64,000 nt of DNA from Kitasatospora sp. NBC_00240. GTDB lineage: Bacteria > Actinomycetota > Actinomycetes > Streptomycetales > Streptomycetaceae. The position numbers were made by a program, and so were the translations under genes. Positions 26,047-35,250 of the stretch are shown here, piece by piece. Under the pieces are notes generated by a model. The model was given only the letters and a program-made list of their open reading frames with translations. It did not search any database and had not been told where the DNA came from. The stretch covers positions 8,928,001-8,992,000 of the forward strand of contig NZ_JAPEMU010000001.1 of assembly GCF_026342405.1 (NCBI RefSeq), in the 5' to 3' direction. The first letter of the stretch is position 1; every line of letters begins with the position of its first letter.

Positions 26047-26679
26047 TCATGCGGACGGTCCGGGGTCGTCGTCCGCCGGGTCACCCGGCCTGTCCGACGA
26101 CGGCAGGCCGGCATCGGGCTGCGGGCCTCCGGGCCGCACACGCCGGTCGAGGCCCCTGCGCACGGCCTCCAGCATGACGTGGGCGATGACCCCGATCAGG
26201 AGTACGTCCGCGAGCATCTGAAAGACGACGGTGGTCCTTGCCACCCCTGTTCTGGGGGCGATGTCGCCGAAGCCCACCGTGGAGAAGACCGTGACCGTGA
26301 AGTACACGGCGTCCGTGCGGGACAAGGACTCGGTGAAGGATCCCGACTGGCTCCGCTCCAGGAGGAAGTAGCTTGTGGCGAAGAGCAGGATGAGCGAGGG
26401 GAAGACGGCAGCCAGCGCCTCGACGGCCCGCAGCCTCGGGTACGGGGACCGGCTGACCGACCGGGTCTGCCACACGAGGAGGGCGGACACCGCCAGCAGA
26501 CCGAGCACGAGGCCCAGCACCGTCGCGGCGCCGTAGGGCTTGTCCATGGGGATCAGGTAGTAGGCCGTCACCAGACCGACGGTGGTCAGCAGCGGTCGTA
26601 GCAGTGCGCGCAGCAGGAGTCGGCGCCGCTTCCGCCGGGGAAGGTCCTGAAGGTCCGGCCCCACCATCCCGTCGCCCAC
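26047..26679 (-). CDS. two-TM potassium channel protein
   Basis: A 210-residue ion channel. Two N-terminal hydrophobic helices precede a classical pore module: helix (AVFPSLILLFATSYFLL), pore loop with selectivity filter TVGFGD in TVTVFSTVGFGDIAPRTG, and the final helix (FQMLADVLLIGVIAHVML). No RCK/TrkA domain follows; the C terminus is short and proline/aspartate-rich. A K+-selective pore is therefore likely. GTG 26679 and ATG 26667 are both possible starts. Confidence 0.9.
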   Translation of the reverse strand: MGDGMVGPDLQDLPRRKRRRLLLRALLRPLLTTVGLVTAYYLIPMDKPYGAATVLGLVLGLLAVSALLVWQTRSVSRSPYPRLRAVEALAAVFPSLILLFATSYFLLERSQSGSFTESLSRTDAVYFTVTVFSTVGFGDIAPRTGVARTTVVFQMLADVLLIGVIAHVMLEAVRRGLDRRVRPGGPQPDAGLPSSDRPGDPADDDPGPSA

Positions 26680-26837
26680 CAGTCAGGACCACCACGTCAA
26701 CCGAGGAAACGCCATGCACACCACGATGCAGGACAGGCGCCGGTAAGCCGCTCGCCGAGACCTCTGCGGCGGTGCAGACCACCCGGTCGGCCCAGCGTGC
26801 CCGGGGCCGGGCGGACCCGCCGCCCGGCCCCTGAGCC

Positions 26838-28277
26838 TCAGGTGCCCGCGCGCGGGGCGCTCCCGACGGTCGGATCCGACCGGGGTGGAGTGGAGTCACC
26901 CGGCTTGGCGTCCAGGAACTCCCGAACGGCGAATCCGACCAGCACCACGACGACGATCCACAGCACCACGGCCGCCGTCGGGTAGCTCCATGTCGCGAGG
27001 ACGACGGCCGCCACGGCGAGGATCGCGGCTCCGATCCAGCGCTTGAAGCGGTGCACGAACCGCCCGACCGGACCGAGGTGCAGGCCGTGTGCGGCCGACA
27101 CCTCGCGCAGCGCGCCGATCGTCGAGCTGCACGCGGTACGGATCGCGACGGCGACCTTGGACGGGCCGATCAGGAAGGCGCCGGCCGCCGTCACGAGCGC
27201 GGTCACGCCGACGGCGCGGATGCTCGCACGCAGGAAGCGGATCAGTGCGTCGTAGATCGCGCCGGCGGCCGCCTGCGATGCTCCGGGCGGCAGGTGGTCG
27301 AGGTAGAACGACCGGAAGACCGTCAGCACGACTCCCAGCAGGAGCATGGCGATCGCCACCCCGAGCGCTGCGCCGACCAGGGCACGGCGCCGGTTGACGG
27401 CGGTGAAGACGCCTGCGGCGGCCACCAGCACGGCGATGACGGGGAGCCACGCGCCCATGATCTGCAGGAGCCGGAAGTAGCTCTTGACCTTGCCGACATC
27501 CTTCGAGGCGAACACGACGAAGTTGGTGTGCACCTCCGGGATCTTCGCGGCGGGTCCGAAGCCCGAGGCCACGAGCTGGTCCTTGACCTTGGCGACGAAC
27601 GGCCCGATGTCGATGGCTACCTGGTTGTTCTCCAACGAGACCGCACCGCCGCCCTTCCCCGTCAGCGCCTTGTCGAGCGAGGAGTGCACGGCCCGGTTCG
27701 CGTCGACCCACAGGGTCTCGAACTGGTTGCTGGTCACCACCTTGTTCACGGTGCTGCTGACCAACTGGGTGAGGCCGCTGGTGATCGGTCCTGTCAGGCC
27801 GCCGATCAGCTTGCCGAGCTCGGGCGGCGCACCCTGCTGGACGGCTGCTTGCGAGAGCTCGTTCACCACGGCCTTCACGTCGATCTGGGCCAGGACCTCC
27901 GACGTGACCCGGTTGGTGAGCGCGGCCTGGACGTCGGGATTGCTCGCGAGCGGTGCCACCGTGGCGACGTACCGGTCGGTGTCTCCGACGATCGAGTTCG
28001 TCCACACCGCGATGACGGCGATCAACGCCAGCAGGGAGGAGATGACGATCAGTACGACCGAGCCGGACGTTCGAAGGCGGTGGTGCCGCGGCCTGGGCGG
28101 CGGGGTGGACGCTTCGAGGGCGGTGAGCCGGTGCCGCAGCTCGTCCAGCTCGCCGCGCTCGTCCGTCGAGAGCTCGGCCGGCTTCGGCGACCCGCCGGCA
28201 CCCGGCTGTTCGTGCCTGGACGAGCCGCCCCGGGGCGGTTCGTCCCTCGGATCCGGCTCGGATGTGTCGGAAGGCAT
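26838..28277 (-). CDS. large integral membrane protein of unknown function
   Basis: A 479-residue protein. It has a polar N terminus with a probable short coiled coil (ERGELDELRHRLTALEA) and one membrane helix (VVLIVISSLLALIAVIAVW). A large extracytoplasmic domain of about 180 residues (SNPDVQAALTNRVTSEVLAQ ... EVHTNFVVFASKDVG) is followed by four or five C-terminal helices. The start has GGGAG upstream. Related proteins in actinobacteria are uncharacterised membrane proteins; I know no function. It lies between the K+ channel gene and another membrane gene, all on the minus strand. Confidence 0.8.
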   Translation of the reverse strand: MPSDTSEPDPRDEPPRGGSSRHEQPGAGGSPKPAELSTDERGELDELRHRLTALEASTPPPRPRHHRLRTSGSVVLIVISSLLALIAVIAVWTNSIVGDTDRYVATVAPLASNPDVQAALTNRVTSEVLAQIDVKAVVNELSQAAVQQGAPPELGKLIGGLTGPITSGLTQLVSSTVNKVVTSNQFETLWVDANRAVHSSLDKALTGKGGGAVSLENNQVAIDIGPFVAKVKDQLVASGFGPAAKIPEVHTNFVVFASKDVGKVKSYFRLLQIMGAWLPVIAVLVAAAGVFTAVNRRRALVGAALGVAIAMLLLGVVLTVFRSFYLDHLPPGASQAAAGAIYDALIRFLRASIRAVGVTALVTAAGAFLIGPSKVAVAIRTACSSTIGALREVSAAHGLHLGPVGRFVHRFKRWIGAAILAVAAVVLATWSYPTAAVVLWIVVVVLVGFAVREFLDAKPGDSTPPRSDPTVGSAPRAGT

Positions 28278-28661
28278 GGCAAACTCCCGTCGTCAGCTGT
28301 CCGTCGTGAGTTGGTCCGACGATGGGCCAGCCCTTCTTCAGGGAATGCGCGGCGCCTCGGGACCGCCAACGGGGGTGGGCACGCGAGTGACCGCCGAGCG
28401 GGTGCCTCGACAACCACGGTGGGTCGTTCCGCACGCCCGAGACGCCGGGTTCTGCGTGCGCGGGGCGTTGTTCCCGGGCCCGCCCCACGGCCGCCGACGC
28501 CGCACCTGCCCGGGCGAGGTTCATGCCCGCCGAGGCGCCGAGCCGAGCACGTGCAGGCCCGGCGAGCGCCACCGGAACCGCAGCGGTCCTGCGGATCCCC
28601 GACCGAAGGGCGAGCCGGCAGGGCTTCGGCCACCGCGGCGTCCCGAAGGGCGGGTGCTCCG
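28278..28661. other. 384-bp interval without a supported gene
   Basis: It lies between two co-directional minus-strand membrane-protein genes. Open frames are arginine-rich without recognisable domains, and I see no clear terminator or repeat. It probably contains the promoter of the 28277 gene. Confidence 0.4.
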
Positions 28662-29360
28662 CTACTGCAGGATGTTGATCGCGCGCGCGATCACCAGCCC
28701 GCCGATTCCGAGGGACGCCACCGCTTCCGTCATCATCAGCAGCTTGGCCCACCGCTTGACCGCGGAGATGTCCGTGGGGCTGAAGGCGGTGGCGGTCCAG
28801 AAGGCCAGCACCAGATAGTCGGCGAAGATCGGCACCCAGGCGGCCGGCGCGTAGTTCGTGTTCTGCATCTCGGGGAACACGAGGGCCGGATTCGCGAAGG
28901 GCTGGTGCGCGCGGGCGGCGGCTCCACCGCGGTCGAGGTCCCAGAACCACAGCCCGAAGGTGATCACGATCGTGGCCCAGACCACTCCGCCGGTGGCCAG
29001 CAGACCGATCGCGTTGTCGGCGAACAGCTTGTTGTTGGTCAGGATGTCGTCGACCAAGCGGGCGGCGGCGAACAGGTTCGCCACCGTCATGAAGGCGATC
29101 ATGGTACCGGTCAGGACCCTCAGCCACGGCTTCTGGCGATCGATGCGGCCCGGGTCGCCGATGAACAGCGCGGTCAGCAGCACGAGCAGGACGCACGGGA
29201 CCACCCACGAGGGGGCCACCCGGTACTTCTCGGGCAACAGCACGTGGAGCGAGGCGGCGACCAGGATCGCCAAGGCCACCGGCCACCAGTGCTCACCCCT
29301 GACCGCGGCCCGGTCCGGTGTCATGGGGGGCGGAGCGACCTCGTTCGGGCCTGATGCCAT
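28662..29360 (-). CDS. five- to six-TM membrane protein of unknown function
   Basis: A 232-residue protein with hydrophobic segments throughout (WPVALAILVAASLHVLL, WVVPCVLLVLLTALFIG, GTMIAFMTVANLFAA, LLATGGVVWATIVITFGLWF, IFADYLVLAFWTATAF). It ends in the segment FSPTDISAVKRWAKLLMM, which I have seen in uncharacterised membrane proteins of actinobacteria and proteobacteria near ion-channel-like genes. It is superficially like DUF1345 proteins but I do not claim membership. Divergent from the DUF2252 gene. Confidence 0.75.
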   Translation of the reverse strand: MASGPNEVAPPPMTPDRAAVRGEHWWPVALAILVAASLHVLLPEKYRVAPSWVVPCVLLVLLTALFIGDPGRIDRQKPWLRVLTGTMIAFMTVANLFAAARLVDDILTNNKLFADNAIGLLATGGVVWATIVITFGLWFWDLDRGGAAARAHQPFANPALVFPEMQNTNYAPAAWVPIFADYLVLAFWTATAFSPTDISAVKRWAKLLMMTEAVASLGIGGLVIARAINILQ

Positions 29361-29609
29361 ACCCCATTGTGGCCTCGCCGGTTCTGATGCCGAAGCAGTG
29401 ACGCGCGCTTTCGGGACGGACCTCCGGGGACTTCGTGAGCGGCACGGGAGCGGTCGCCGTATCGCTGCGCCGCCGTGACGACACAGCTCGCCCTTTCGGG
29501 GGAATGACGTCCTGGCGTGGTAGCACTGCCTGGAATGGGTGTATCCATCAACGTCTGTGATGATTTGTCAGTCGACAGCACGCGCGGCTGCGGCCCGACG
29601 GGAGTGGCC

Positions 29610-31067
29610 ATGACGGTGACCAAGAAGAGCGTGACGGACGGGAATTCCGATGCCGGGGCATCCACCCGTGGCGCCGCGCCGGAACTCCTGAGCAGGGCGG
29701 ACCGGGTGGCATCGGGGAAGGCGGCCCGCAGGACGGCGCCGCTGGAGGCGCACGGCGAGTTCCGGCCGGACCGGTCGCGGGATCCGGTGGGGCTGCTCCT
29801 CGGCCAGGCGGCGTCGCGGGTACCCGAACTGGTGCCGGTACGGCACGGGCGCATGCTCGTGTCGCCCTTCACCTACTACCGGGGGGCCGCACTGCCGATG
29901 GCGGCGGATCTGGCCGCCACACCCACCTCAGGTCTGCGGGTCCAGCTCTGCGGCGACGCGCATCTGGCGAATTTCGGCGCGTTCGCCTCGCCGGAGCGAC
30001 GACTGGTCTTCGACGTCAACGACTTCGACGAAACCCTGCCCGGGCCCTTCGAGTGGGACGTCAAGCGGCTGGCCGCGAGCTTGGTGGTGGCGGGGCGTGA
30101 CAACGACTTCTCCCACAAGGCCCGGCGCAGGATCGTCCTGGAAGCGGCCAAGGGCTATCGGAAGGCGATGCGCCAATTCGCGAAGCAGCCCTTCCTGGAG
30201 GTCTGGTACGCGCACCTGGACATCGAGGAAGCCATCGAGCAGTTCAGGTCCCAGATCAAGGCCAAGAGGTTCAGGGCGACCGAGGAGCTGCTGGCCAAGG
30301 CCCACACCCGTGACAGTACGCAGGCGCTCGGCAAGCTCACCACCCTGGTCGACGGCCGGCGCCGGATCATCAGTGCCCCCCCGACGATCGTCCCCGTCGA
30401 AGAGCTCTTCGGTGATGTGCAGTCCGACGAGATCTACAAGCTGATCCGCACGGTGCTGGGAAAGTACCGGCGCACCCTGCAGACCGACCGGCAGCACCTG
30501 CTCGATCACTTCACGCTGGTCCAGATGGCCCGCAAGGTCGTCGGGGTCGGGAGCGTCGGCACCCGCGCCTGGATCGTGCTGATGGACGGCGGGGACGGCG
30601 TGGAGCCGCTGTTCCTGCAAGCCAAGGAGGCCCAGCCCTCCGTCCTGGCGGAGTACGCCGGGAGCAGCAGGTACGGCAACGAGGGCGAGCGCGTCGTCGC
30701 CGGGCAGCACCTCATGCAGGCCCAGAGCGACATCTTCCTCGGCTGGACCCGCGTCACCGGCCCGGACAAGGTGAACCGCGACTTCTACGTACGCCAGTTG
30801 CGGGACTGGAAGTTCTCCGCGCCGATCGAGATGATGCTCCCGTCGGGCATGGCGGTGTACGGACGGCTGTGCGGCTGGACGCTGGCCCGGGCGCACGCCC
30901 GCACCGGTGACCGGGTCGCACTCGCCGCCTACCTCGGGGGCTCCGACCGCTTCGACCAGGCCGTCGCGGACTTCGCTGAGGCCTACGCCGACCAGAACGA
31001 AGAGGACTTCGCCGCCCTGCAGCTCGCCGTGGTCGACGGCCGGGCCGAAGCCACCTCCGGGATCTGA
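29610..31067 (+). CDS. DUF2252 domain-containing protein
   Basis: A 485-residue cytoplasmic protein of the DUF2252 family, which has a kinase-like fold. Typical stretches are MLVSPFTYYRGAALPMAADL, VQLCGDAHLANFGAFASPER, VFDVNDFDETLPGPFEWDVK, QAKEAQPSVL and GERVVAGQHLMQAQSDIFLGW. The HxxN-D arrangement resembles aminoglycoside-phosphotransferase-like catalytic loops, but no substrate is known. ATG 29610 is selected because GGGAG is five bases upstream; longer starts at 29517 and 29535 are in frame. Confidence 0.88.
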   Translation: MTVTKKSVTDGNSDAGASTRGAAPELLSRADRVASGKAARRTAPLEAHGEFRPDRSRDPVGLLLGQAASRVPELVPVRHGRMLVSPFTYYRGAALPMAADLAATPTSGLRVQLCGDAHLANFGAFASPERRLVFDVNDFDETLPGPFEWDVKRLAASLVVAGRDNDFSHKARRRIVLEAAKGYRKAMRQFAKQPFLEVWYAHLDIEEAIEQFRSQIKAKRFRATEELLAKAHTRDSTQALGKLTTLVDGRRRIISAPPTIVPVEELFGDVQSDEIYKLIRTVLGKYRRTLQTDRQHLLDHFTLVQMARKVVGVGSVGTRAWIVLMDGGDGVEPLFLQAKEAQPSVLAEYAGSSRYGNEGERVVAGQHLMQAQSDIFLGWTRVTGPDKVNRDFYVRQLRDWKFSAPIEMMLPSGMAVYGRLCGWTLARAHARTGDRVALAAYLGGSDRFDQAVADFAEAYADQNEEDFAALQLAVVDGRAEATSGI

Positions 31068-31364
31068 CGGGCGATCCCTACTGCGGCGCAGGCTGCTTCG
31101 GGACCTCTGCGCCCACCGCCAGTCGGCGGCGCGGCCGGCGGACCGAGCCGGTCCTGACGTGCCCCGGCCGGTACCGGCTCGTCCGCCGGGCCGGGTCCGG
31201 GGCCGGGCCGGCAGCCTGCCCGCACCCCTGTGATCTCGCGGGCAGCCACACGGCGGCGGCCCGCCGGACCGCCCGCCGGGACTTGTCACCGGAACGGCAG
31301 GGCGCCGCGCCACGCGCGGGCGCGTGGTGTTCCCGCGCCCGCCCCTCGCGGGTACGTTTCGGGC

Positions 31365-32105
31365 ATGACCGATGACTGCGAGATCCTGCTCGGTGGAATC
31401 CGACTGGCCCACCGGGTGTCGGGGGATCCCGGATCCCGTCCGCTGGTGCTGCTGCACGCGCTCGGCGAAGGCGCGGCGGACTGGGACGGCGTCCGCGACA
31501 CCTTCGCGCGGCACCGGCGGGTGTACGCGCCGGACCTGCGCGGCCACGGGCGCAGCGACCGCCCGGGCACGTACTCCTTCGAGCTGATGCGGGACGACGT
31601 GCTGGCCCTGCTGGCGACGCTCGGGCCCGAGCCGGTGGATCTGGTCGGGCACTCGATGGGCGCAGTGGTGGCGTACTTGGTCGCTGCGGCCGCGCCGGAG
31701 CGGGTGCGGCGGCTGGTGCTGGAGGACGTCCCGGCGCCGTTCCCCAGAAAGCCGTCCGAGCTGACCAGGCCGGACGGGCCGCTCCCGTACGACTGGGCGG
31801 TGGTGCCGGCGATCAAGGGCCAGCTGGACGAACCGGACCCGGCCTGGCTCGCGGCGCTGGGGCTGATCACCGCGCCCACGCTGGTGGTGGCCGGCGGCTC
31901 GCGCAGCCACGTGCCGCAGGACGGCATCGCCGAGCTGGCCCGGCTCGTCCCGGACTGCCGGATCGTCACCATCCCGGTCGGGCACCTGGTGCATGCGGCC
32001 CGGCCGGAGGAGTTCGCGGTGGTGGTGACGGACTTCCTCACCGCCCCGGACCGCCCCGCCGGCCGGACCACCGGGCCGCGCCCGACGGCGGCCCGAGGAG
32101 GCTGA
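31365..32105 (+). CDS. alpha/beta-fold hydrolase
   Basis: A 246-residue hydrolase with the motifs VLLHALGEGAADWDGV (oxyanion), DLRGHGRSDRPG, GHSMG (nucleophile serine about residue 99), and a C-terminal histidine in IPVGHLVHA. The cap domain is short. Haloalkane dehalogenases and esterases share this architecture, so the substrate is open. No ribosome site precedes ATG 31365; TACGTT seven bases upstream could be a -10 of a leaderless mRNA. The 297 bases before it hold no gene. Confidence 0.88.
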   Translation: MTDDCEILLGGIRLAHRVSGDPGSRPLVLLHALGEGAADWDGVRDTFARHRRVYAPDLRGHGRSDRPGTYSFELMRDDVLALLATLGPEPVDLVGHSMGAVVAYLVAAAAPERVRRLVLEDVPAPFPRKPSELTRPDGPLPYDWAVVPAIKGQLDEPDPAWLAALGLITAPTLVVAGGSRSHVPQDGIAELARLVPDCRIVTIPVGHLVHAARPEEFAVVVTDFLTAPDRPAGRTTGPRPTAARGG

Positions 32106-32157
32106 ACGGTGGCCGGGCCGCCGGAGCCCTCCGCGGCCGGGCCGCCGCCCGGCAGGG

Positions 32158-32202
32158 CCGTCCGCCGCCTGACCGGCCGTACGGCCGATCGGCGGCGGAC
32201 GG
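32158..32202 (+). terminator. imperfect hairpin after the hydrolase gene
   Basis: CCGTCCGCCGCC at 32158 pairs with GGCGGCGGACGG ending at 32202, with an inner GGCC/GGCC pairing. It lies about 50 bases after the stop codon. Confidence 0.6.
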
Positions 32203-32354
32203 TCAGCCATTAGCGTGCCTGGCCCGGCGAATGGCCCACGTCCCGGGTGTCGGCGGCTCGGCCGACACCTACGCTCGGGCCGGGAGCCGCCCGCCGCCCG
32301 CCCCGGTGCCGGCCGTTGCTCCGGCCGTTGCCACGAGCGAGCCCGGGAGTCCGC

Positions 32355-34616
32355 ATGTCAGCACCAGAGAGCCGGGCCGCGAGCACCCCCGGGGCCGCCG
32401 CCCCGCCCAAGGGGTTGCGGGCACTCGGTGAGTGGTGCGCGCGGCACTTCGTGATCGTGATGGTCCTGTGGCTGGTCGGCCTGGGCGGCCTGCACGCCCT
32501 GCAGAACACCGTCGGCGGCACCTACTCCGACGACTTCACGCTGCCCGGTACGCAATCCGACACCGGCCTGAACGTCCTCAAGATGTACGAGCCCTCGGCC
32601 GGCGGGTTCAGCTCGCCGATCGTCCTGCACGACGACACGCCGTTGACGGCGTTCCAGGCCCAGATCGGCCAGACGGTCACCGCCCTGGAGCAGCTGCCCG
32701 ACGTGCTGTCCGCGGTGAACCCGATCCCCGCCACCCCGCCGGCCCCGGGCGCCCAGCCGCCCCCGAACGCGCCGCTGTCGGCCGACGGCACGACCGCCTA
32801 CATCACGGTCCGGTTCTCGGTCAGCCCGTCCTCCCTCGGGCAGGAGTACCTGGACGGCGTGGACGCCGCGGTCGCACCGCTGCGATCGGCCGGCGTCGAG
32901 GTCGAGTACGGCGGTTCGCTGGGGGAGCTGGCCCGGCCGGAGACGACCGACCTGCTGAGCGAGGCGATCGGCTTCGCGGTCGCGGTCATCGTGCTGATCG
33001 TCGGCTTCGGCAGCGTCATCGCCGCCGGGATGCCCCTGGTCACGGCACTGATCGGGGTGATCGTCGGCCTCAGCTGTCTGAGCCTGCTGGCGAACGCGCT
33101 CACCTTCGCCACCGTCTCGCCCACCCTGGCCACCATGATCGGCCTGGGCGTGGGCATCGACTACTCGCTCTTCCTGATCACCCGCCACCGGCAACGGCTG
33201 ATCGACGGCGAGGATCCGGCGACCGCCGCCGGCCACGCGGTGTCCACCAGCGGACGGGCCGTTCTGGTCTCCGGCTGCACCGTCATCGTCGCGCTGGCCG
33301 GCCTCTACGTCTCCCGGGTGAGCTTCATCGGCAACCTGGGCATCGCCGCGGCGGTCACCGTGATCACCGCGGTGCTCGGGGCGCTGACCCTCACCCCGGC
33401 GTTCCTGGGCCTGGCCGGGCGCAACATCGACCGCTTCCACCTGCGCAAGCCGATCGCGGAGACCGAGACCGGGCCCGACGAGCAGGCCACCGGCCCGTGG
33501 CACCGCTACGCCCAGAAGGTGGAGCGCAGGCCCTGGTGGTTCTTGGCGGTCGGGGTGGTGGTGATCGGTGTGCTGGCGATCCCGCTGTTCTCCATCCAGC
33601 TCGGGCACATCGACGACGGCGCCGATCCGACGAGCTTCACGGACCGGCGCGCCTTCGACCTGATCAGCGACGCCTTCGGCCCGGGCACCAACGGCCCGCT
33701 GACCGTGGTGATCGACCAGAACGCGGTGCCCTCGGCGAACCGCGCGGCCCTGGCCACCAGCGTGCAGAACGCCCTGGCCGGGGTGCCCGGCACCGCGACC
33801 GTCACCCCGCTCCAGCCCACCAGCGACGGCAACGCGCTGGTCTCCACGGTCATCCCGGTGAACGCCCCGCAGGACCGGTCCACCACGAACCTGGTGAACA
33901 CCCTCAAGGACGACACCCTGCCGCAGGCCGTGGCCGGCACCGCCGCCGCCGGGTACGTCACCGGTACGACCGCCGCCCAGGTGGACTTCCTGGACATCGT
34001 GTCGGAGCGACTGCCGCTGATCATCGCCACCGTGGTCGGGCTGGCGTTCATCATCATCCTGATCGTGTTCCGCGGGGTGCTGATCGCCGTCAAGGCCGCC
34101 GTGCTCAACCTGCTCTCGATCGCCGCCTCGTACGGCGTGGTGGTGGCGGTCTTCCAGTGGGGCTGGGGCGGCCCCGCGCTGGGGGTCAACGGCAAGGTGC
34201 CGATCGAGAGTTACGTGCCGATGATGATGTTCGCCATCGTCTTCGGCCTCAGCATGGACTACGAGGTGTTCCTGCTCGCCCGGGTGCGCGAGGCCTGGCT
34301 GCGCACCGGGGACAGCAAGGGCGCCGTCGCGCACGCCCTGGAGATCACCGCCCGGGTGATCTCCTGCGCGGCCCTGATCATGGTCAGCGTCTTCGCCGCC
34401 TTCCTGCTCAGCAACAACATCGTGGTGAAGATGCTGGGCCTGGGCCTCGCGGTGAGCGTGCTGATCGACGCCACCATCGTGCGGCTGCTGCTCGTCCCCG
34501 CCGTGCTGACCCTGCTCGGCAAGCACGCCTGGTGGATCCCGCACTGGCTGGACCGGATCCTGCCGCACCTGGACACCGAGGGCGAGGAGGAGCCGGCCGC
34601 CCCGGGCCCGGCCTGA
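32355..34616 (+). CDS. MMPL/RND family transporter
   Basis: A 753-residue membrane transporter of the MMPL type (actinobacterial RND) moving lipids or small hydrophobic molecules with the proton gradient. Two repeats each consist of a first helix, a periplasmic domain and a five-helix bundle. Proton-relay-type motifs occur as IGLGVGIDYSLFLITRHRQ and VFGLSMDYEVFLLARVRE. A second periplasmic domain spans about 430-570. ATG 32355 follows CGGGAGT. Monocistronic; its stop is 12 bases from the convergent galM remnant. Confidence 0.93.
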   Translation: MSAPESRAASTPGAAAPPKGLRALGEWCARHFVIVMVLWLVGLGGLHALQNTVGGTYSDDFTLPGTQSDTGLNVLKMYEPSAGGFSSPIVLHDDTPLTAFQAQIGQTVTALEQLPDVLSAVNPIPATPPAPGAQPPPNAPLSADGTTAYITVRFSVSPSSLGQEYLDGVDAAVAPLRSAGVEVEYGGSLGELARPETTDLLSEAIGFAVAVIVLIVGFGSVIAAGMPLVTALIGVIVGLSCLSLLANALTFATVSPTLATMIGLGVGIDYSLFLITRHRQRLIDGEDPATAAGHAVSTSGRAVLVSGCTVIVALAGLYVSRVSFIGNLGIAAAVTVITAVLGALTLTPAFLGLAGRNIDRFHLRKPIAETETGPDEQATGPWHRYAQKVERRPWWFLAVGVVVIGVLAIPLFSIQLGHIDDGADPTSFTDRRAFDLISDAFGPGTNGPLTVVIDQNAVPSANRAALATSVQNALAGVPGTATVTPLQPTSDGNALVSTVIPVNAPQDRSTTNLVNTLKDDTLPQAVAGTAAAGYVTGTTAAQVDFLDIVSERLPLIIATVVGLAFIIILIVFRGVLIAVKAAVLNLLSIAASYGVVVAVFQWGWGGPALGVNGKVPIESYVPMMMFAIVFGLSMDYEVFLLARVREAWLRTGDSKGAVAHALEITARVISCAALIMVSVFAAFLLSNNIVVKMLGLGLAVSVLIDATIVRLLLVPAVLTLLGKHAWWIPHWLDRILPHLDTEGEEEPAAPGPA

Positions 34617-34628
34617 ACCGGCCGTCGC

Positions 34629-35250
34629 TCAGCCGGCCGCCGGCGGGGTCTGCGACAGGTGGGGGAAGCGGAACTCCGTGCGGCTGGTGAAGCGTTCGCC
34701 CGGGCGCAGGACGGTGCTCGGGTACTCCGGGCGGTTGGGCGAGTCGGGCAGGTGCTGGGTCTCCAGGCAGACACCGCCGTGTCGCGGGTGGTGGTGGCCG
34801 TCGGCGTCCGCCAGCGTGCCGTCCAGTCCGTTGGCGGTGTAGACCTGCAGTCCCGGCTCGGTCGTCCACACCTCCAGCGCCCGCCCGCCGACCGGGTCGG
34901 CCAGCCGGGCCGCCCGGCGTGACGCCCCCGGCCGGCCCGGCGGACGCAGCACCCAGCAGTGGTCCAGGCCGCCAGCCTGCCGCACCTGCTCGTCCCCGGC
35001 GGCCAGGGCGTCGCCGATCGGCCGGGCCCGGGTCAGGTCGAACGGCGTGCCGGCCACCGCCTGGAGCGGGCCGAACGGGATCGCGTTGGGGGTCACCGGC
35101 AGGAACCGGTCGGCGTCCACCTCGACCAGGTGGCCGAGCACGTCGCCGGAGCCGGGGCCGCCCAGGTTGAAGTAGGCGTGGTTGGTCAGGTTCAGCACGG
35201 TCGGCCGGTCGCAGACCGCGTTGGCGAAGCGGCCGACCAGGGCGCCTGTC
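34629..35250 (-). pseudogene. galM: galM (aldose 1-epimerase) remnant with internal and 5' deletions
   Basis: About 205 codons of mutarotase sequence directly after the binding-protein stop codon. The fragment opens GALVGRFAN, the N-terminal GAVVGRYAN motif of GalM, and jumps at once to DRPTVLNLTNHAYFNLGG, normally about 100 residues later. The segment with the first catalytic His (NGxNxLHGG) is missing. Downstream parts are intact: the His in NLTNHAYFN, GGLDHCWVL, and the Glu in CLETQHLPDSPN. No start codon or ribosome site fits, and GalM is normally 330-390 aa. It therefore looks like a deletion product of a former sugar-utilisation operon. Confidence 0.8.

Noticed and set aside
27051..29354. 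A long plus-strand frame opposite two membrane-protein genes
   Set aside because: The minus-strand products have clear transmembrane helices and starts with ribosome sites, unlike this frame.
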